A stretch of 64,000 nucleotides of DNA from an uncultured Clostridium sp. (GCA_946404215.1 CAMJCT010000003.1:46731-110730), one strand, 5' to 3'; counted from the first letter of the stretch, positions 1-8,427 are shown. Program-made: numbers and translations. Notes: a model not told the origin generated them from the letters alone.

Positions 1-69
1 ATTATTTAATAAATGCTCTTGCCCATATTTTTTTAAAAGTGGCTTTATTTCCTCTAATTCATCGCTCAT
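1..69 (-). CDS. UDPGP-family nucleotidyltransferase, N-terminal fragment (cut by window edge)
   Basis: Only the first 23 codons lie in the window. They start at the ATG at 69-67, behind a GAAAGGAAG ribosome site. The peptide has the pattern ELEEIKPLLKKYGQEHLL. The 'KYGQEHLL' block resembles the N-terminus of UDP-sugar pyrophosphorylases of the UDPGP family, which make UDP-glucose or UDP-GlcNAc. That resemblance is the only support, since the catalytic part is outside the window. The upstream neighbour is on the same strand about 90 bp away. Confidence 0.45.
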   Translation of the reverse strand, partial: MSDELEEIKPLLKKYGQEHLLNN

Positions 70-157
70 ACTTTTTCTTCCTTTCATTTTTGCATAATAA
101 TAAATATATTTGCTTATTTTAATACTTATACACCATTTTTAAAAAAATATCAATATT

Positions 158-641
158 TTATTTGTTTTTTTCTATTTGCTTTTCACCACTTGTATTTAAT
201 ATTTTTTCGTATTTCCCTATAATACTATCAAATTTATCTGCAACTTCATCTATATAGTAACAATCTATTATTATTATTTTTTCAGAATGTTCAGTCCATT
301 TTTCAATGTTTTTATTTATATTATTTATATAATTTTCTTTACCTTTTATAAATACTATTATGTTTTGCCCGAGATTTAATACTCTCTTTTATTTTTCTAA
401 ACTTGTCTAGGTCATTATTTTTCCAGTCAATATTAAAAATTCTATCTTTTTTTTCTTCTCTTAAATTTAAATTAAACAATAATGTCTCCATTGTCTTTTC
501 CAAGTTGTTTTCTGTAAAAACTATTATCTTATTGTTTTTATCTATATTTTTATCTATATATGGTAAACTTATCATTTCAAAATGATAATCACTTGCATAA
601 AATGCACACATTTTTTCTTTAGTTTTTTGACTTATACTCAT
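158..641 (-). CDS. Hypothetical protein, 160 aa, needs +1 frameshift at CGG codon 91
   Basis: The ATG at 641 follows a GGAAAGGAAG site. Frame 0 runs 90 codons, then reads CGG at 371-369 and stops ten codons later. Skipping the C at 371 opens the next frame for about 70 more codons to TAA at 160-158, giving a smooth continuation (…KESIKSGQNIIVFIKGKENY…). The product is a soluble Lys/Asn/Ile-rich alpha/beta protein. Its N-terminal half contains FYASDYHFEMISLPYI and an IIVFTENN strand; the C-terminal half contains IIVFIKGKE and IIIIDCYYIDE. Paired strands of this kind suggest a Rossmann-like fold. I do not recognise the family and assign no function. The shift site is one of five identical ones in the window. 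Confidence 0.75.
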
Positions 642-705
642 TAAAACTCTTCCTTTCCATTTTAATAAATTATACGGAAACTCTGCTTTTCATCTTTTGG
701 CTTGC

Positions 706-720
706 TGGTAAATTTTACCA
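706..720. promoter_or_regulatory. 15-bp palindrome, possible operator
   Basis: TGGTAAATTTTACCA is a near-perfect palindrome between the divergent 158-641 gene and spoIIR. It has no T-tract of terminator type on either side. It could be an operator, but nothing else supports that. Confidence 0.25.
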
Positions 721-779
721 TTTTGTTTTATGTATGTCAATAATATTTCTTTTATATTTCATCGTTTTTTTTCGACAAT

Positions 780-807
780 GTATAAACTTTTCTTATTTGG
801 CAATAAT
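780..807 (+). promoter_or_regulatory. Possible forespore sigma (SigF/SigG-like) promoter of spoIIR
   Basis: GTATA at 780-784 is followed by GGCAATAAT at 799-807, about 50 bp before the spoIIR start. Both boxes look like SigF/SigG elements and spoIIR is a SigF gene in Bacillus. The 14-nt spacer to GG is shorter than the usual consensus, so this is only a candidate. Confidence 0.3.
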
Positions 808-853
808 TAAATTAAATGAATTTTTTTGAAAAAAAGTTTATAGGAGGCAATAT

Positions 854-1519
854 ATGAAAAAAATAAAAAATATTTTTAATTCTGACAAATTTAAAATGGT
901 TATTATACTAAGTTTCTTACTTTTTATTTATACATCTATATGTGCTATTTCTTATGCAAAAAACATGTCTACAAATATTTCTGATAGTGTATTTAGATTG
1001 CATGTAATTGCAAATAGCAATAGCCCAGAAGATCAAAATCTAAAATATATAGTAAGAGATAATTTATTAAAATATATGAATGAAATTTGTAAAAATTGTT
1101 CTTCAAAAGAAGAAGCAATTAAATTAGTAAAAGAAAATGAAGCTAATTTTAAAGAAATTGCAATTAGAACTGTTAATGAAAACGGATATTCCTACAATGT
1201 AAATATTAATATTGGAAACTTTGAATTTCCAACTAAAACCTACGGCGATATTTCATTGCCTGCTGGCTACTATGATGCATTAAGAGTTGAAATTGGTGAG
1301 GCAAAAGGACAAAATTGGTGGTGTGTAATGTTTCCGCCTCTTTGCTTTGTAGATATTTCTTCTGGAGTTGTACCTGAGGAATCAAAAGAACAACTTAAAA
1401 ATAATCTTTCAGATGAAGAATATTCCTTAATTTCTTGTAATTCTAGCTCTGACATTCACTTTAAATTTAAATTGTTGGAGTTTTTCAATGCAAATGGCTT
1501 AATTACTGCAAAAAAATAG
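854..1519 (+). CDS. spoIIR: Stage II sporulation protein R (SpoIIR)
   Basis: SpoIIR is the forespore-made secreted signal that triggers SpoIIGA to process pro-SigmaE in the mother cell. The 221-aa product has a hydrophobic N-terminal segment (about residues 14-36, signal peptide or anchor). The family core 'FRLHVIANSNSPEDQNLKY' follows at about residue 47, then the central 'LPAGYYDALRVEIGEAKGQNWWCVMFPPLCF'-type block, whose GQNWWC and FPPLCF motifs are diagnostic. The length matches the family. The ATG at 854 sits behind TATAGGAGGC. It stands alone, divergent from the gene to its left and followed by murA with its own promoter. Its presence implies an endosporulation pathway. Confidence 0.93.
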   Translation: MKKIKNIFNSDKFKMVIILSFLLFIYTSICAISYAKNMSTNISDSVFRLHVIANSNSPEDQNLKYIVRDNLLKYMNEICKNCSSKEEAIKLVKENEANFKEIAIRTVNENGYSYNVNINIGNFEFPTKTYGDISLPAGYYDALRVEIGEAKGQNWWCVMFPPLCFVDISSGVVPEESKEQLKNNLSDEEYSLISCNSSSDIHFKFKLLEFFNANGLITAKK

Positions 1520-1548
1520 TTGCAATACTTTTTAGTTTATGGTATATT
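1520..1548 (+). promoter_or_regulatory. Vegetative promoter of murA
   Basis: TTGCAA at 1520-1525 and TATATT at 1543-1548 are separated by 17 bp, a good SigA match, about 95 bp before the murA start. Confidence 0.55.
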
Positions 1549-1559
1549 TTATTATATTA

Positions 1560-1583
1560 TAGAGTGTTATTATATACACTCTA
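1560..1583 (+). terminator. Hairpin downstream of the murA promoter
   Basis: TAGAGTGT and ACACTCTA form an 8-bp stem followed by a loose T-run (TTTTAATTT). It lies 3' of spoIIR and inside the murA leader, so it may end spoIIR transcripts or attenuate murA. Confidence 0.4.
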
Positions 1584-1643
1584 TTTTAATTTGAATTTAA
1601 TTTTGTATTAAATAAAACATATTAATAAACGGAGGGAATTCAA

Positions 1644-2903
1644 GTGGAAAAATTAGTAATTAGCGGTCCTACTCCTCTAAAAGGTGAAGTGACAATAAGT
1701 GGCGCTAAAAATGCAGCAGTAGCAATTTTACCTGCAACACTTTTAATAGATGGAACTTGTACAATAGAAAATCTACCAAACATAAGCGATATAAAAATAT
1801 CTTGTGACATATTAGAAAAATTAGGTGCCAAAATAAAATGGAACAACAAAAACAGTATTACAATAGACACTTCAAATATTAATACAACAAAAGCTCCATT
1901 AGACTTAACTAGTAAATTTAGAGCATCTTATTACATAATAGGATCTATGCTTGGAAGAATGGGACAGATAGAAGTTGGAATGCCTGGAGGGTGTAAATTA
2001 GGCGCTAGACCTATTGACCAACATATAAAAGGATTTGAGCTACTTGGTGCAAACGTATCTGTAGAAAAAGGAACCATTTCTGCAAAAGCTAAAAAACTTA
2101 ATGGTTGTCCTATATATATGGATATTGTTTCTGTTGGAGCAACTATAAATGTAATGCTTGCCAGCGTTCTAGCCAATGGCACAACCGTTATAGATAATGC
2201 GGCAAAAGAACCTCATATTGTTGACGTAGCAAACTTTTTAAATGCTATGGGAGCAGATATTAGAGGCGCTGGAACAGACATTATAAAAATAAATGGAGTT
2301 AAGAAATTAACAGGAAACGCAACATACTCTGTTGTGCCAGACCAAATTGAAGCAGGAACCTTTATGCTTGCAGCTATAGCTACTAAAGGAGATTTATTAA
2401 TAAAAAATTGTATAACAAAGCACTTAGATTCCATTACTGCTAAAATAATAGAAGTTGGTGGCAATGTAGAAGATTATGGAGATAGTATAAGAGTTTGGTG
2501 TAACCAAAGACCAGGTAAAGCGAATATAAAAACACTTCCTTATCCGGGATTTCCTACAGATTTACAACCACAAATGGGAGTTGTTCTATCTTTAGCAGAT
2601 GGAACAAGCATAATAAACGAAAGTATCTGGGATTCAAGATTTCAATATACTGAAGAATTAAACAAAATGGGTGCTAAAATAACAGCACAAGGAAAGTCTG
2701 CAGTATTTGAAGGTGTTGAAAAACTTTCAGGTGCTCCTGTATATTCATCAGATTTAAGAGCCGGAGCAGCACTAGTAATTGCTGGAACAGCTGCTGAAGG
2801 AATAACAGAAATCTACAATTTAGAACATATTGACAGAGGATATGAAAACATTGAAGAAAAATTCAGAAAAGTTGGTGCTAAAATCAAAAGAATTAAAGAA
2901 TAA
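1644..2903 (+). CDS. murA: UDP-N-acetylglucosamine 1-carboxyvinyltransferase (MurA)
   Basis: MurA transfers enolpyruvate from PEP to UDP-GlcNAc, the first committed step of peptidoglycan synthesis in the cytosol. The 419-aa length is typical. Family signatures seen are SGAKNAAVAILPATLL at residues 19-34, which carries the conserved Lys22-Asn23 pair, and the GCKLGARPIDQHIKGFELLGA block. The usual active-site loop is recognisable around 'MPGGCKLG', with Cys at the PEP-binding position. The TDLQPQMG and SDLRAGAALVIAG motifs follow. The start is GTG at 1644 behind CGGAGGGA; there is no nearby ATG. The YycJ-like gene follows after 19 bp, so they may be co-transcribed. Confidence 0.97.
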   Translation: MEKLVISGPTPLKGEVTISGAKNAAVAILPATLLIDGTCTIENLPNISDIKISCDILEKLGAKIKWNNKNSITIDTSNINTTKAPLDLTSKFRASYYIIGSMLGRMGQIEVGMPGGCKLGARPIDQHIKGFELLGANVSVEKGTISAKAKKLNGCPIYMDIVSVGATINVMLASVLANGTTVIDNAAKEPHIVDVANFLNAMGADIRGAGTDIIKINGVKKLTGNATYSVVPDQIEAGTFMLAAIATKGDLLIKNCITKHLDSITAKIIEVGGNVEDYGDSIRVWCNQRPGKANIKTLPYPGFPTDLQPQMGVVLSLADGTSIINESIWDSRFQYTEELNKMGAKITAQGKSAVFEGVEKLSGAPVYSSDLRAGAALVIAGTAAEGITEIYNLEHIDRGYENIEEKFRKVGAKIKRIKE

Positions 2904-2922
2904 ACAAAGGAATGAATAAATT

Positions 2923-3711
2923 ATGTTAAATTTTTGTAGCCTATATAGTGGAAGTAGCGGAAATAGCCTGTTCGTTGAGACATCAAACACAAAAATATTA
3001 ATTGATGCAGGAGTAAGTAGCAAAAAAATTGAAACAGCTTTAAACGATATAAATATAGACCCAAAAACATTAGATGGAATTTTAGTTACTCATGAACACA
3101 TTGATCATGTACAAGGTTTAGGCACGCTATCTAAAAAATTTGATTTACCTGTTTTTGTAAACCAAGAAACTTTAGATGCTATGCCAAAACAAAAAGATAA
3201 AATATCTGATAAAAATATAAAAACATTTAAGGTTACAGATAAATTTTCTATTGGTGACCTAGAAATTAAACCCTTTTCAATTCCTCACGATGCTGTCAAC
3301 CCATGTGGGTTTAATATATTAAAAGATAACAAAAAAATAAGTATAGCTACAGATATTGGGCATATGACAAATGATATATTAAAAAACTTAGAAGAAAGTT
3401 TATTTATTATGTTAGAAGCAAATTATGACCCCGAAGTATTAAGATGCACTTCATACCCTTTTAAACTAAAGTCGCGCATTGCTGGTCCTACCGGACATTT
3501 GTCAAATGAACTAGCAGGAAAGACAATTTCCTATTTATTAAAATCCGGATTAAAAAAAGCTATGCTGGGTCATTTAAGTAAAGAAAGTAACTTCCCTGAA
3601 CTTGCTTATCAAACTGTTATGGATGAACTAATAGCCGAAAATTATACTGAAAATTCTTTAAAGTTAAGTGTAGCCAATAGAGAATCTAGAAGTAGTTTAA
3701 TAAATATATAA
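2923..3711 (+). CDS. YycJ/WalJ-type metallo-beta-lactamase-fold hydrolase
   Basis: The 262-aa protein opens with the YycJ-type N-terminus 'FCSLYSGSSGNSLFV'. The metal-binding motif THEHIDHVQG (HxHxDH) is at about residues 57-66. A later His (IPHD), Asp (ATDIGH) and a C-terminal GHLS complete the metallo-beta-lactamase site. In Bacillus, YycJ/WalJ is linked to the WalRK cell-wall system and is predicted to act as a nuclease; that role is inferred from the family. No walRK genes are here; neighbours are murA and rlmH. The ATG at 2923 is preceded by AAAGGAATG. Confidence 0.85.
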   Translation: MLNFCSLYSGSSGNSLFVETSNTKILIDAGVSSKKIETALNDINIDPKTLDGILVTHEHIDHVQGLGTLSKKFDLPVFVNQETLDAMPKQKDKISDKNIKTFKVTDKFSIGDLEIKPFSIPHDAVNPCGFNILKDNKKISIATDIGHMTNDILKNLEESLFIMLEANYDPEVLRCTSYPFKLKSRIAGPTGHLSNELAGKTISYLLKSGLKKAMLGHLSKESNFPELAYQTVMDELIAENYTENSLKLSVANRESRSSLINI

Positions 3712-3725
3712 AATAGAGGTAAAAT

Positions 3726-4205
3726 ATGCTAACTATACAAATAATATGCATTGGAAAAATTAAAGAAATATATTTAAAAGAAGCTATAAATGAATACAGT
3801 AAAAGATTATCTAAATATTGTAAATTAGACATTATAGAATTACCTGATGAAAAAATTACAGATAAATTAAATGATAATATATCTAATATTATTAAAGCAA
3901 AAGAATGTAATAATATAATTAATCATTTAAAAAAAGATTCACACATAATTGCACTAGATTTAAGTGGTAAACAATTTACCTCAGAAGAATTTGCGCTAGA
4001 GCTAGAGAAAATCTCTATGCTAAATAGTTCTGTTACATTTATAATAGGTGGTTCACTAGGATTAAATACAGAATTATTGAATAAATGTAGCCAAAAAATC
4101 TGTTTTTCTAAAATGACTTTTCCACATCAATTAATAAGAGTTTTTCTATTAGAACAATTATTTAGAGCTTTTAAAATTACAAATAATGAAACTTATCATA
4201 GATAA
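3726..4205 (+). CDS. rlmH: 23S rRNA pseudouridine(1915)-N3-methyltransferase RlmH
   Basis: RlmH methylates pseudouridine 1915 in helix 69 of 23S rRNA using SAM. The 159-aa length fits exactly. The SPOUT knot motifs are present: HIIALDLSGKQFTSEEFA, the Gly-rich 'FIIGGSLG' and the C-terminal 'KMTFPHQLIRVFLLEQLFRAFKI…YHR'. The gene follows the YycJ homologue by 14 bp behind TAGAGGT and probably shares its transcript. yycJ-rlmH linkage is common in Firmicutes. Confidence 0.96.
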   Translation: MLTIQIICIGKIKEIYLKEAINEYSKRLSKYCKLDIIELPDEKITDKLNDNISNIIKAKECNNIINHLKKDSHIIALDLSGKQFTSEEFALELEKISMLNSSVTFIIGGSLGLNTELLNKCSQKICFSKMTFPHQLIRVFLLEQLFRAFKITNNETYHR

Positions 4206-4232
4206 TATATATTTTATTAAATATTAAAAGTA

Positions 4233-4349
4233 TTAAAAATTTTCTTTAAAATTTGAAATTTCTTTTAATATTTTTTTTGCTAGTCTTTTAATTACAATTT
4301 TTTTCGTTAAAAAAAATATGAAAATAAATAATATTATATTAAAAATCAT
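4233..4349 (-). CDS. Possible 38-aa membrane peptide
   Basis: An ATG at 4349 follows CAAAGGA at a good distance. It encodes a short hydrophobic helix (FNIILFIFIFFLT) followed by a Lys/Arg-rich tail. It lies directly downstream of spmB on the same strand. No homolog is recalled; it could be a chance ORF in AT-rich DNA. Confidence 0.3.
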   Translation of the reverse strand: MIFNIILFIFIFFLTKKIVIKRLAKKILKEISNFKENF

Positions 4350-4414
4350 AATAAATCCTTTGAAATTATTTTTATAAATTATAAATCCGTTTTCATAATT
4401 TGTCAACAATAACT

Positions 4415-4942
4415 TTATGTCAAAATTCGACAAATAACAACGCTTGTTACAATTCCAACAAAATCTGCTATTAAAGCTGCAGCTAATACAAATCTGGTTT
4501 TTTTTATTTTTACACAACTTGTATAAATGGCAATAGTATATAAAGTTGTCTCTGTAGAACCCATTATAGTAGACGCAATAATTCCTAGACTACTATCAAC
4601 CCCATAATTTTTCATTATATCTGTTGCTATTGCAATTGAACTACTTCCTGAAATTGGTCTTAATATTGCCAATGGCATAACTTCAGTTGGAAAATTAATT
4701 ATGTTCAAAATTGGTAACATAAAATTAATTATTATATTTAGAATTCCAGAGCTTCTAAGTGCTCCTATTGCAACAAATAGTCCAACTAATGTCGGAAAAA
4801 TACTTAAGACAATTTCTAGTCCTTCTTTAGCACCTTCTAAAAAATCATCAAATATTTTATTTTTCTGAAAAACTCCATAAATTATAACGACTAAAATAAC
4901 AAATGGCATTGCTAAATTAGAAATAAAATTCATCAATTTCAT
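4415..4942 (-). CDS. spmB: Spore maturation protein B (SpmB)
   Basis: This is a 175-aa polytopic membrane protein of the nucleoside-recognition (Gate) family. The SpmB motif 'RPISGSSSIAIATDIMKNYGVDSSLGIIAS' is visible around residues 95-125, followed by MGSTETTLYTIAIY. SpmA and SpmB act together in spore core dehydration and heat resistance. The ATG at 4942 lies behind AGAGAGG. spmA is 40 bp upstream on the same strand, the classical spmAB operon. Confidence 0.93.
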   Translation of the reverse strand: MKLMNFISNLAMPFVILVVIIYGVFQKNKIFDDFLEGAKEGLEIVLSIFPTLVGLFVAIGALRSSGILNIIINFMLPILNIINFPTEVMPLAILRPISGSSSIAIATDIMKNYGVDSSLGIIASTIMGSTETTLYTIAIYTSCVKIKKTRFVLAAALIADFVGIVTSVVICRILT

Positions 4943-4982
4943 TCTATAAAAAAACCTCTCTATTTTTATATTTAAAATATAA

Positions 4983-5564
4983 TTATTTTTTACTACATTT
5001 AATAAAGATTTTTGTAGCTGTTATTCCTGCAAAAGCAGCACAAATCGTTGCAATCCATACAGGAAAAACTATTGCAGTTGGATTTTTTGAACCCAAAGAA
5101 TTTCTAATAGCTATTACAGTTGTTGGTATTATTTGAATTGATGCCGTGTTTAGCACTATAAACATTGCCATAGAATTGCTTAATTCTTCTTTATTCTTAT
5201 TTTCAAATTGCATTGATTTCATTGCCTTTAAACCTAATGGAGTAGCTGCATTCCCCAAACCTAGGATATTTGCAATCATGTTCATTGAAATTTCTCTTCG
5301 TATTTTACTATTTCTATTTATTTCTGGAAATAAATACTTAATAACTGGTCTCAATAAATTTGACATTTTTTCTATCATTTGTGTTCTATTTGCAATTTGC
5401 ATTATTCCATTCCATAAGCAAATTGTCCCCAACAAATTAATAGATAAATTAACAGCGTCTGTTGTACTTTGAAAAATAGATGAATTTAGCTCTTGCAAAT
5501 TTCCCGAAAAAATTGCAAATGAAAATGATATTATTATAAAAACCGGCCAAACTATATTTAACAT
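4983..5564 (-). CDS. spmA: Spore maturation protein A (SpmA)
   Basis: This membrane protein of about 193 aa is the SpmB partner. The pattern 'LWNGIMQIANRTQMIEKMSNLLRPVIKYLFPE' and 'NMIANILGLGNAATPLGLKAM' match SpmA, and several transmembrane helices are evident. I chose the ATG at 5564 rather than a TTG four codons upstream because the protein then begins MLNIVW, as SpmA usually does, and a GGTGAT site precedes it. It is first in the spmAB operon and divergent from the AbrB-type regulator. Confidence 0.92.
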   Translation of the reverse strand: MLNIVWPVFIIISFSFAIFSGNLQELNSSIFQSTTDAVNLSINLLGTICLWNGIMQIANRTQMIEKMSNLLRPVIKYLFPEINRNSKIRREISMNMIANILGLGNAATPLGLKAMKSMQFENKNKEELSNSMAMFIVLNTASIQIIPTTVIAIRNSLGSKNPTAIVFPVWIATICAAFAGITATKIFIKCSKK

Positions 5565-5616
5565 ACTTATCACCAAAATAATTTTATTCTAAAGTATATT
5601 TTTTATTACAATTCAA

Positions 5617-5645
5617 TTGACCTTGTTTTTTATTTATGATATATT
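5617..5645 (+). promoter_or_regulatory. Promoter of the AbrB-family gene
   Basis: TTGACC at 5617-5622 and TATATT at 5640-5645 are separated by 17 bp, about 50 bp before the start codon. Confidence 0.6.
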
Positions 5646-5693
5646 ATGAGAATAAGGATTGTAAAAATATAACTTTTGAGGGAGGATTATTGT

Positions 5694-5945
5694 ATGAAAT
5701 CAACTGGAATTATAAGGAGAGTAGATGAACTAGGACGTGTTGTTATTCCTATAGAAATTAGAAACCAATTTAATATTGTTGAAAAGGATCCAATAGAAAT
5801 ATACGTTGATGGTTCTTCTATTGTATTAAAGAAATTTGAACCAAACTGTATTTTTTGTGGAAATACTAAAAAATTATTACCATATAACAATAAATTAATT
5901 TGTAGTAAGTGTGCAAAAAAAATTGGAGATTTGAAATCCGAATAA
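5694..5945 (+). CDS. AbrB/SpoVT-family transition regulator with zinc-ribbon-like tail
   Basis: This is an 83-aa DNA-binding protein. Residues 1-48 form an AbrB-type swapped-hairpin domain with the signature 'STGIIRRVDELGRVVIPIEIRNQFNI'. The C-terminus carries CIFCGN and CSKC, two CxxC pairs that could bind zinc, as in many clostridial AbrB-like proteins. The ATG at 5694 follows GAGGGAGGA at 8-nt spacing. It is monocistronic with its own promoter and a strong terminator. AbrB-type proteins control stationary-phase and sporulation genes; the targets here are unknown. Confidence 0.9.
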   Translation: MKSTGIIRRVDELGRVVIPIEIRNQFNIVEKDPIEIYVDGSSIVLKKFEPNCIFCGNTKKLLPYNNKLICSKCAKKIGDLKSE

Positions 5946-5950
5946 TAATA

Positions 5951-5994
5951 AAAAAACCGAGAAATTAAAATATATATATTTCTTGGTTTTTTTT
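5951..5994 (+). terminator. Intrinsic terminator after the AbrB-family gene
   Basis: AAAAAACCGAGAAAT pairs with ATTTCTTGGTTTTTT, ending in a run of eight T. Confidence 0.85.
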
Positions 5995-6080
5995 ATTTAT
6001 TATTATTTAATTATTCTTTTTTATAATTTACAATCAATATAATGCTTAAATGAACTCTATATAATCTTTTATTATCAATA

Positions 6081-6911
6081 TTATAAAAATTTCTGATATA
6101 TTTCATTTTTATTTACATTTCTATCTTTTGCAATTTTTTTTATTATTTCTTTTTTATCCAATCCCTGTTTCTCGTAATATTTATAATGTTCTTCTAAAGA
6201 TAAATTATTTAGGATATTCTCTTCCTGAATTATATTTTTTCCTTCAATAATTAAAATTATCTCCCCTTTTAGCTCTTCTGACTTTTCTAATATTTCATTA
6301 ATATTACCTCTTATGAATTCTTCATGTATTTTTGTAAGTTCTCTTGCTAAAACAATTCGTCTATCTTCTATTATTTCTTTTAAATCCTTTAATGTTGAAT
6401 TTAATTTATGTGGAGCTTCATAAATTATAGTTGTATAAATGCTATCCTCAATTTCTTTTAATTTCTTATTTCTTAGTTTTTTGTTTAATGGTAAAAAACC
6501 TAAAAAAATAAAATTATTTGTATTAATTCCAGAACCTATTAATGCATTAATTAAAGCACAAGCCCCTGGAATAGGAATAATATTTATATTTTCATCAATA
6601 CACTTTTTTATAACTTCTTCTCCGGGATCACAAATTCCAGGTGTTCCTGCATCAGAAACTAAAGCAATATTCTGTCCCTCTTTTAATTTTTTAATTAATA
6701 TTTCTGTTTTTATTTCTTCATTATGCCTATGGTAACTAATTAATGGTTTCGATATTTCAAAATGATTTAATAGTTTTAATGTCTGCCTTGTATCTTCTGC
6801 GGCTATTAAATCAACATTTTTCAGAATTTTTAGTGCCCTCAATGTAATATCTTCCAAATTTCCTATTGGAGTTGCTACAACATATAAAACTCCATCATTT
6901 TTTTGTTCCAT
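6081..6911 (-). CDS. rsmI: 16S rRNA (cytidine(1402)-2'-O)-methyltransferase RsmI
   Basis: RsmI 2'-O-methylates C1402 of 16S rRNA with SAM. The 276-aa protein shows the family motifs in order: LYVVATPIGNLEDITLRAL at residues 9-27, AAEDTRQTLKLLNHF, the YHRHNE motif, LVSDAGTPGICDPGE and IPIPGACALINALIGSG. The start is ATG at 6911 behind AAAGGAAGAG. It is followed downstream by non-coding AT repeats, then the region of the TrmN6-like gene lies upstream on the same strand, a common pairing in Firmicutes. Confidence 0.95.
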   Translation of the reverse strand: MEQKNDGVLYVVATPIGNLEDITLRALKILKNVDLIAAEDTRQTLKLLNHFEISKPLISYHRHNEEIKTEILIKKLKEGQNIALVSDAGTPGICDPGEEVIKKCIDENINIIPIPGACALINALIGSGINTNNFIFLGFLPLNKKLRNKKLKEIEDSIYTTIIYEAPHKLNSTLKDLKEIIEDRRIVLARELTKIHEEFIRGNINEILEKSEELKGEIILIIEGKNIIQEENILNNLSLEEHYKYYEKQGLDKKEIIKKIAKDRNVNKNEIYQKFL

Positions 6912-6929
6912 TACTCTTCCTTTCCTTAA

Positions 6930-7090
6930 AAAATTTATTTATTTTTATTTATTTAATTTTTATTTATTATTTTTTTAATTTTTATTTATTTTTTTTAAAA
7001 TTTTTATTTATTTTTTTAATTTTTATTTATTTTTTTAATTTATTATTTATTTAATTTTATTTTTATTTATTTTTTTATTTATATTTATTT
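6930..7090. repeat. T-rich tandem repeat tract
   Basis: The stretch is built almost only of T and A, with a recurring unit close to TTTTTATTTATTTTTTTAA (about 19 nt, at least three copies between 6960 and 7050). It separates rsmI from the methyltransferase gene on the same strand and contains no gene. Confidence 0.7.
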
Positions 7091-7831
7091 CTATTTATTA
7101 TATATTTTTTTTATTTCCTCTGTATAATTACCTTTCTCATCATAAATATATAAATTTTTTTCAATTTTCAAAAACTGCTTAGCATTTTTTATTCCTTTTA
7201 CTAAAATTAATTTTGGCTCTTTATTATAATTCGAATACACAAATCTTAATAATTTTGGTTCTAATTTATTTTCTCTCATTGTGCTTAAAATATCGACCAA
7301 TCTCTCAGGCCTGTGAACCATGTAGAATTCGCCCTTATCTTTTAAAAGCATTGTTGAAACTTTTATAAAATCTTCTAAACTTGCTGTAATCTCATGCCTA
7401 GAAATTACCTTTTTTTCTTCTTCATTTATTATTCCAGTATTTTTTTTCTTATATGGCGGATTTGTTACAATTACATCAAAACTTTTTTTTTCAAATATTT
7501 TTGGTAAATTTAAAATGTTTTCATTTATTATTTCAAATTTATTTTCTAAATTATTTAATTTAATACTCCTACTTGCCATTTCTGCAATTTCTTCTTGCAA
7601 TTCTATTCCAGTTATTTTTTTTAAATTTGTTTTTCCGCACAATAAAGTTGCAATAATTCCAGTTCCAGTTCCTAAATCCAATACATTTGCACCTTTTTTT
7701 ATCTTTTTAGAAAAATCAGATAATAAGATACTATCTATACCAAAACAAAATCCCTTTTTATTTTGAATTATTTTTAAATTTTTAAATTCTAAATCATCAA
7801 TTCTTTCATTTTCTTTTAATTTAATTTCCAT
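7091..7831 (-). CDS. TrmN6/YfiC-like tRNA1(Val) adenine-N6-methyltransferase
   Basis: This 246-aa SAM-dependent methyltransferase begins 'ENERIDDLEFKNLKIIQNKKGFCFGIDSILLSDF', the standard N-terminus of the TrmN6 family. Motif I is VLDLGTGTGIIATLL at about residues 50-64, and the catalytic VTNPPYKK (NPPY) is at about residues 127-134. It is predicted to methylate A37 of tRNA-Val in the cytosol. The ATG at 7831 lies behind AAAGGAAA. The neighbour rsmI also modifies RNA. Closely related NPPY enzymes exist, so the exact substrate is uncertain. Confidence 0.88.
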   Translation of the reverse strand: MEIKLKENERIDDLEFKNLKIIQNKKGFCFGIDSILLSDFSKKIKKGANVLDLGTGTGIIATLLCGKTNLKKITGIELQEEIAEMASRSIKLNNLENKFEIINENILNLPKIFEKKSFDVIVTNPPYKKKNTGIINEEEKKVISRHEITASLEDFIKVSTMLLKDKGEFYMVHRPERLVDILSTMRENKLEPKLLRFVYSNYNKEPKLILVKGIKNAKQFLKIEKNLYIYDEKGNYTEEIKKIYNK

Positions 7832-7834
7832 TTT

Positions 7835-8118
7835 TATATATTTCCTTTTTATATATATTTAATATCTAAAAATTTATTTATTTGATTTTTTTACATAATT
7901 TTAAATAAATATAATTTTTAAATTTTAATTTTATATTATTTTATTATTATTTTAATTTTTATTACTATATTATTTTATTTTATTTTTTATTTAATTTTTC
8001 TTTTTTATTTTTATTTTATTTTTATTATTTATTTTTATTTTAAATAATATTTATTTTTTAACCATTTTTTTTAATAAGCATATTATATAACAAAATTTAA
8101 TTTTTTGCAAAAAAATCA
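7835..8118. repeat. Low-complexity AT-rich spacer
   Basis: About 280 bp of T/A-only sequence similar in style to 6930-7090. I see no gene, promoter or stem with GC content in it. Confidence 0.6.
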
Positions 8119-8206
8119 GCTACTGTTTAGTCTTTTATTAATGTACGAGCAAATTATTATTATAAATTAAATTAAGCAGCACAATGAGAATTTTAAGACT
8201 AGCAAT
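8119..8206. mobile_element. Decayed MITE-like element
   Basis: The left end GCTACTGTTTAGTCTT and right end AAGCAGCACAATGAGAATTTTAAGACT match the ends of the elements at 57227-57300 and 61454-61720 with several substitutions. The outermost repeats are eroded and I see no clear target duplication. Confidence 0.5.
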
Positions 8207-8241
8207 AATAAAATTTTTTAAAAAAAGCAGGTGTTATAAAT

Positions 8242-8427
8242 TTGGAACAAAACTTTTTGAATAATTTAAAAGAAAATAGAGGAGAAAAAAAATCTCCTCA
8301 AAAAAAATCTTTTGATTTTAAAAAATATAAAAAAAATACAATTAATTCATTAAATGATGTTGAATATTTTTTAAATAATTTAAATAAATTTAAACGTTTT
8401 ATTAAACTTCATAAAATTTTAAAATAA
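8242..8427 (+). CDS. Possible small basic protein, 61 aa
   Basis: The ORF starts with TTG at 8242 behind an AGCAGGTG site. It is Lys/Asn/Phe-rich with no recognised domain. Its 5' end contains a GGAGA…TCTCC hairpin. It is convergent with the gerM-like gene 22 bp away. It is either a small accessory protein or chance coding in AT-rich DNA. Confidence 0.35.
   Translation: MEQNFLNNLKENRGEKKSPQKKSFDFKKYKKNTINSLNDVEYFLNNLNKFKRFIKLHKILK

Noticed and set aside
4350-4517. Cys-rich reading frame overlapping the end of spmB
   Set aside because: It overlaps spmB in another frame and has no ribosome site; only the short downstream ATG is plausible.
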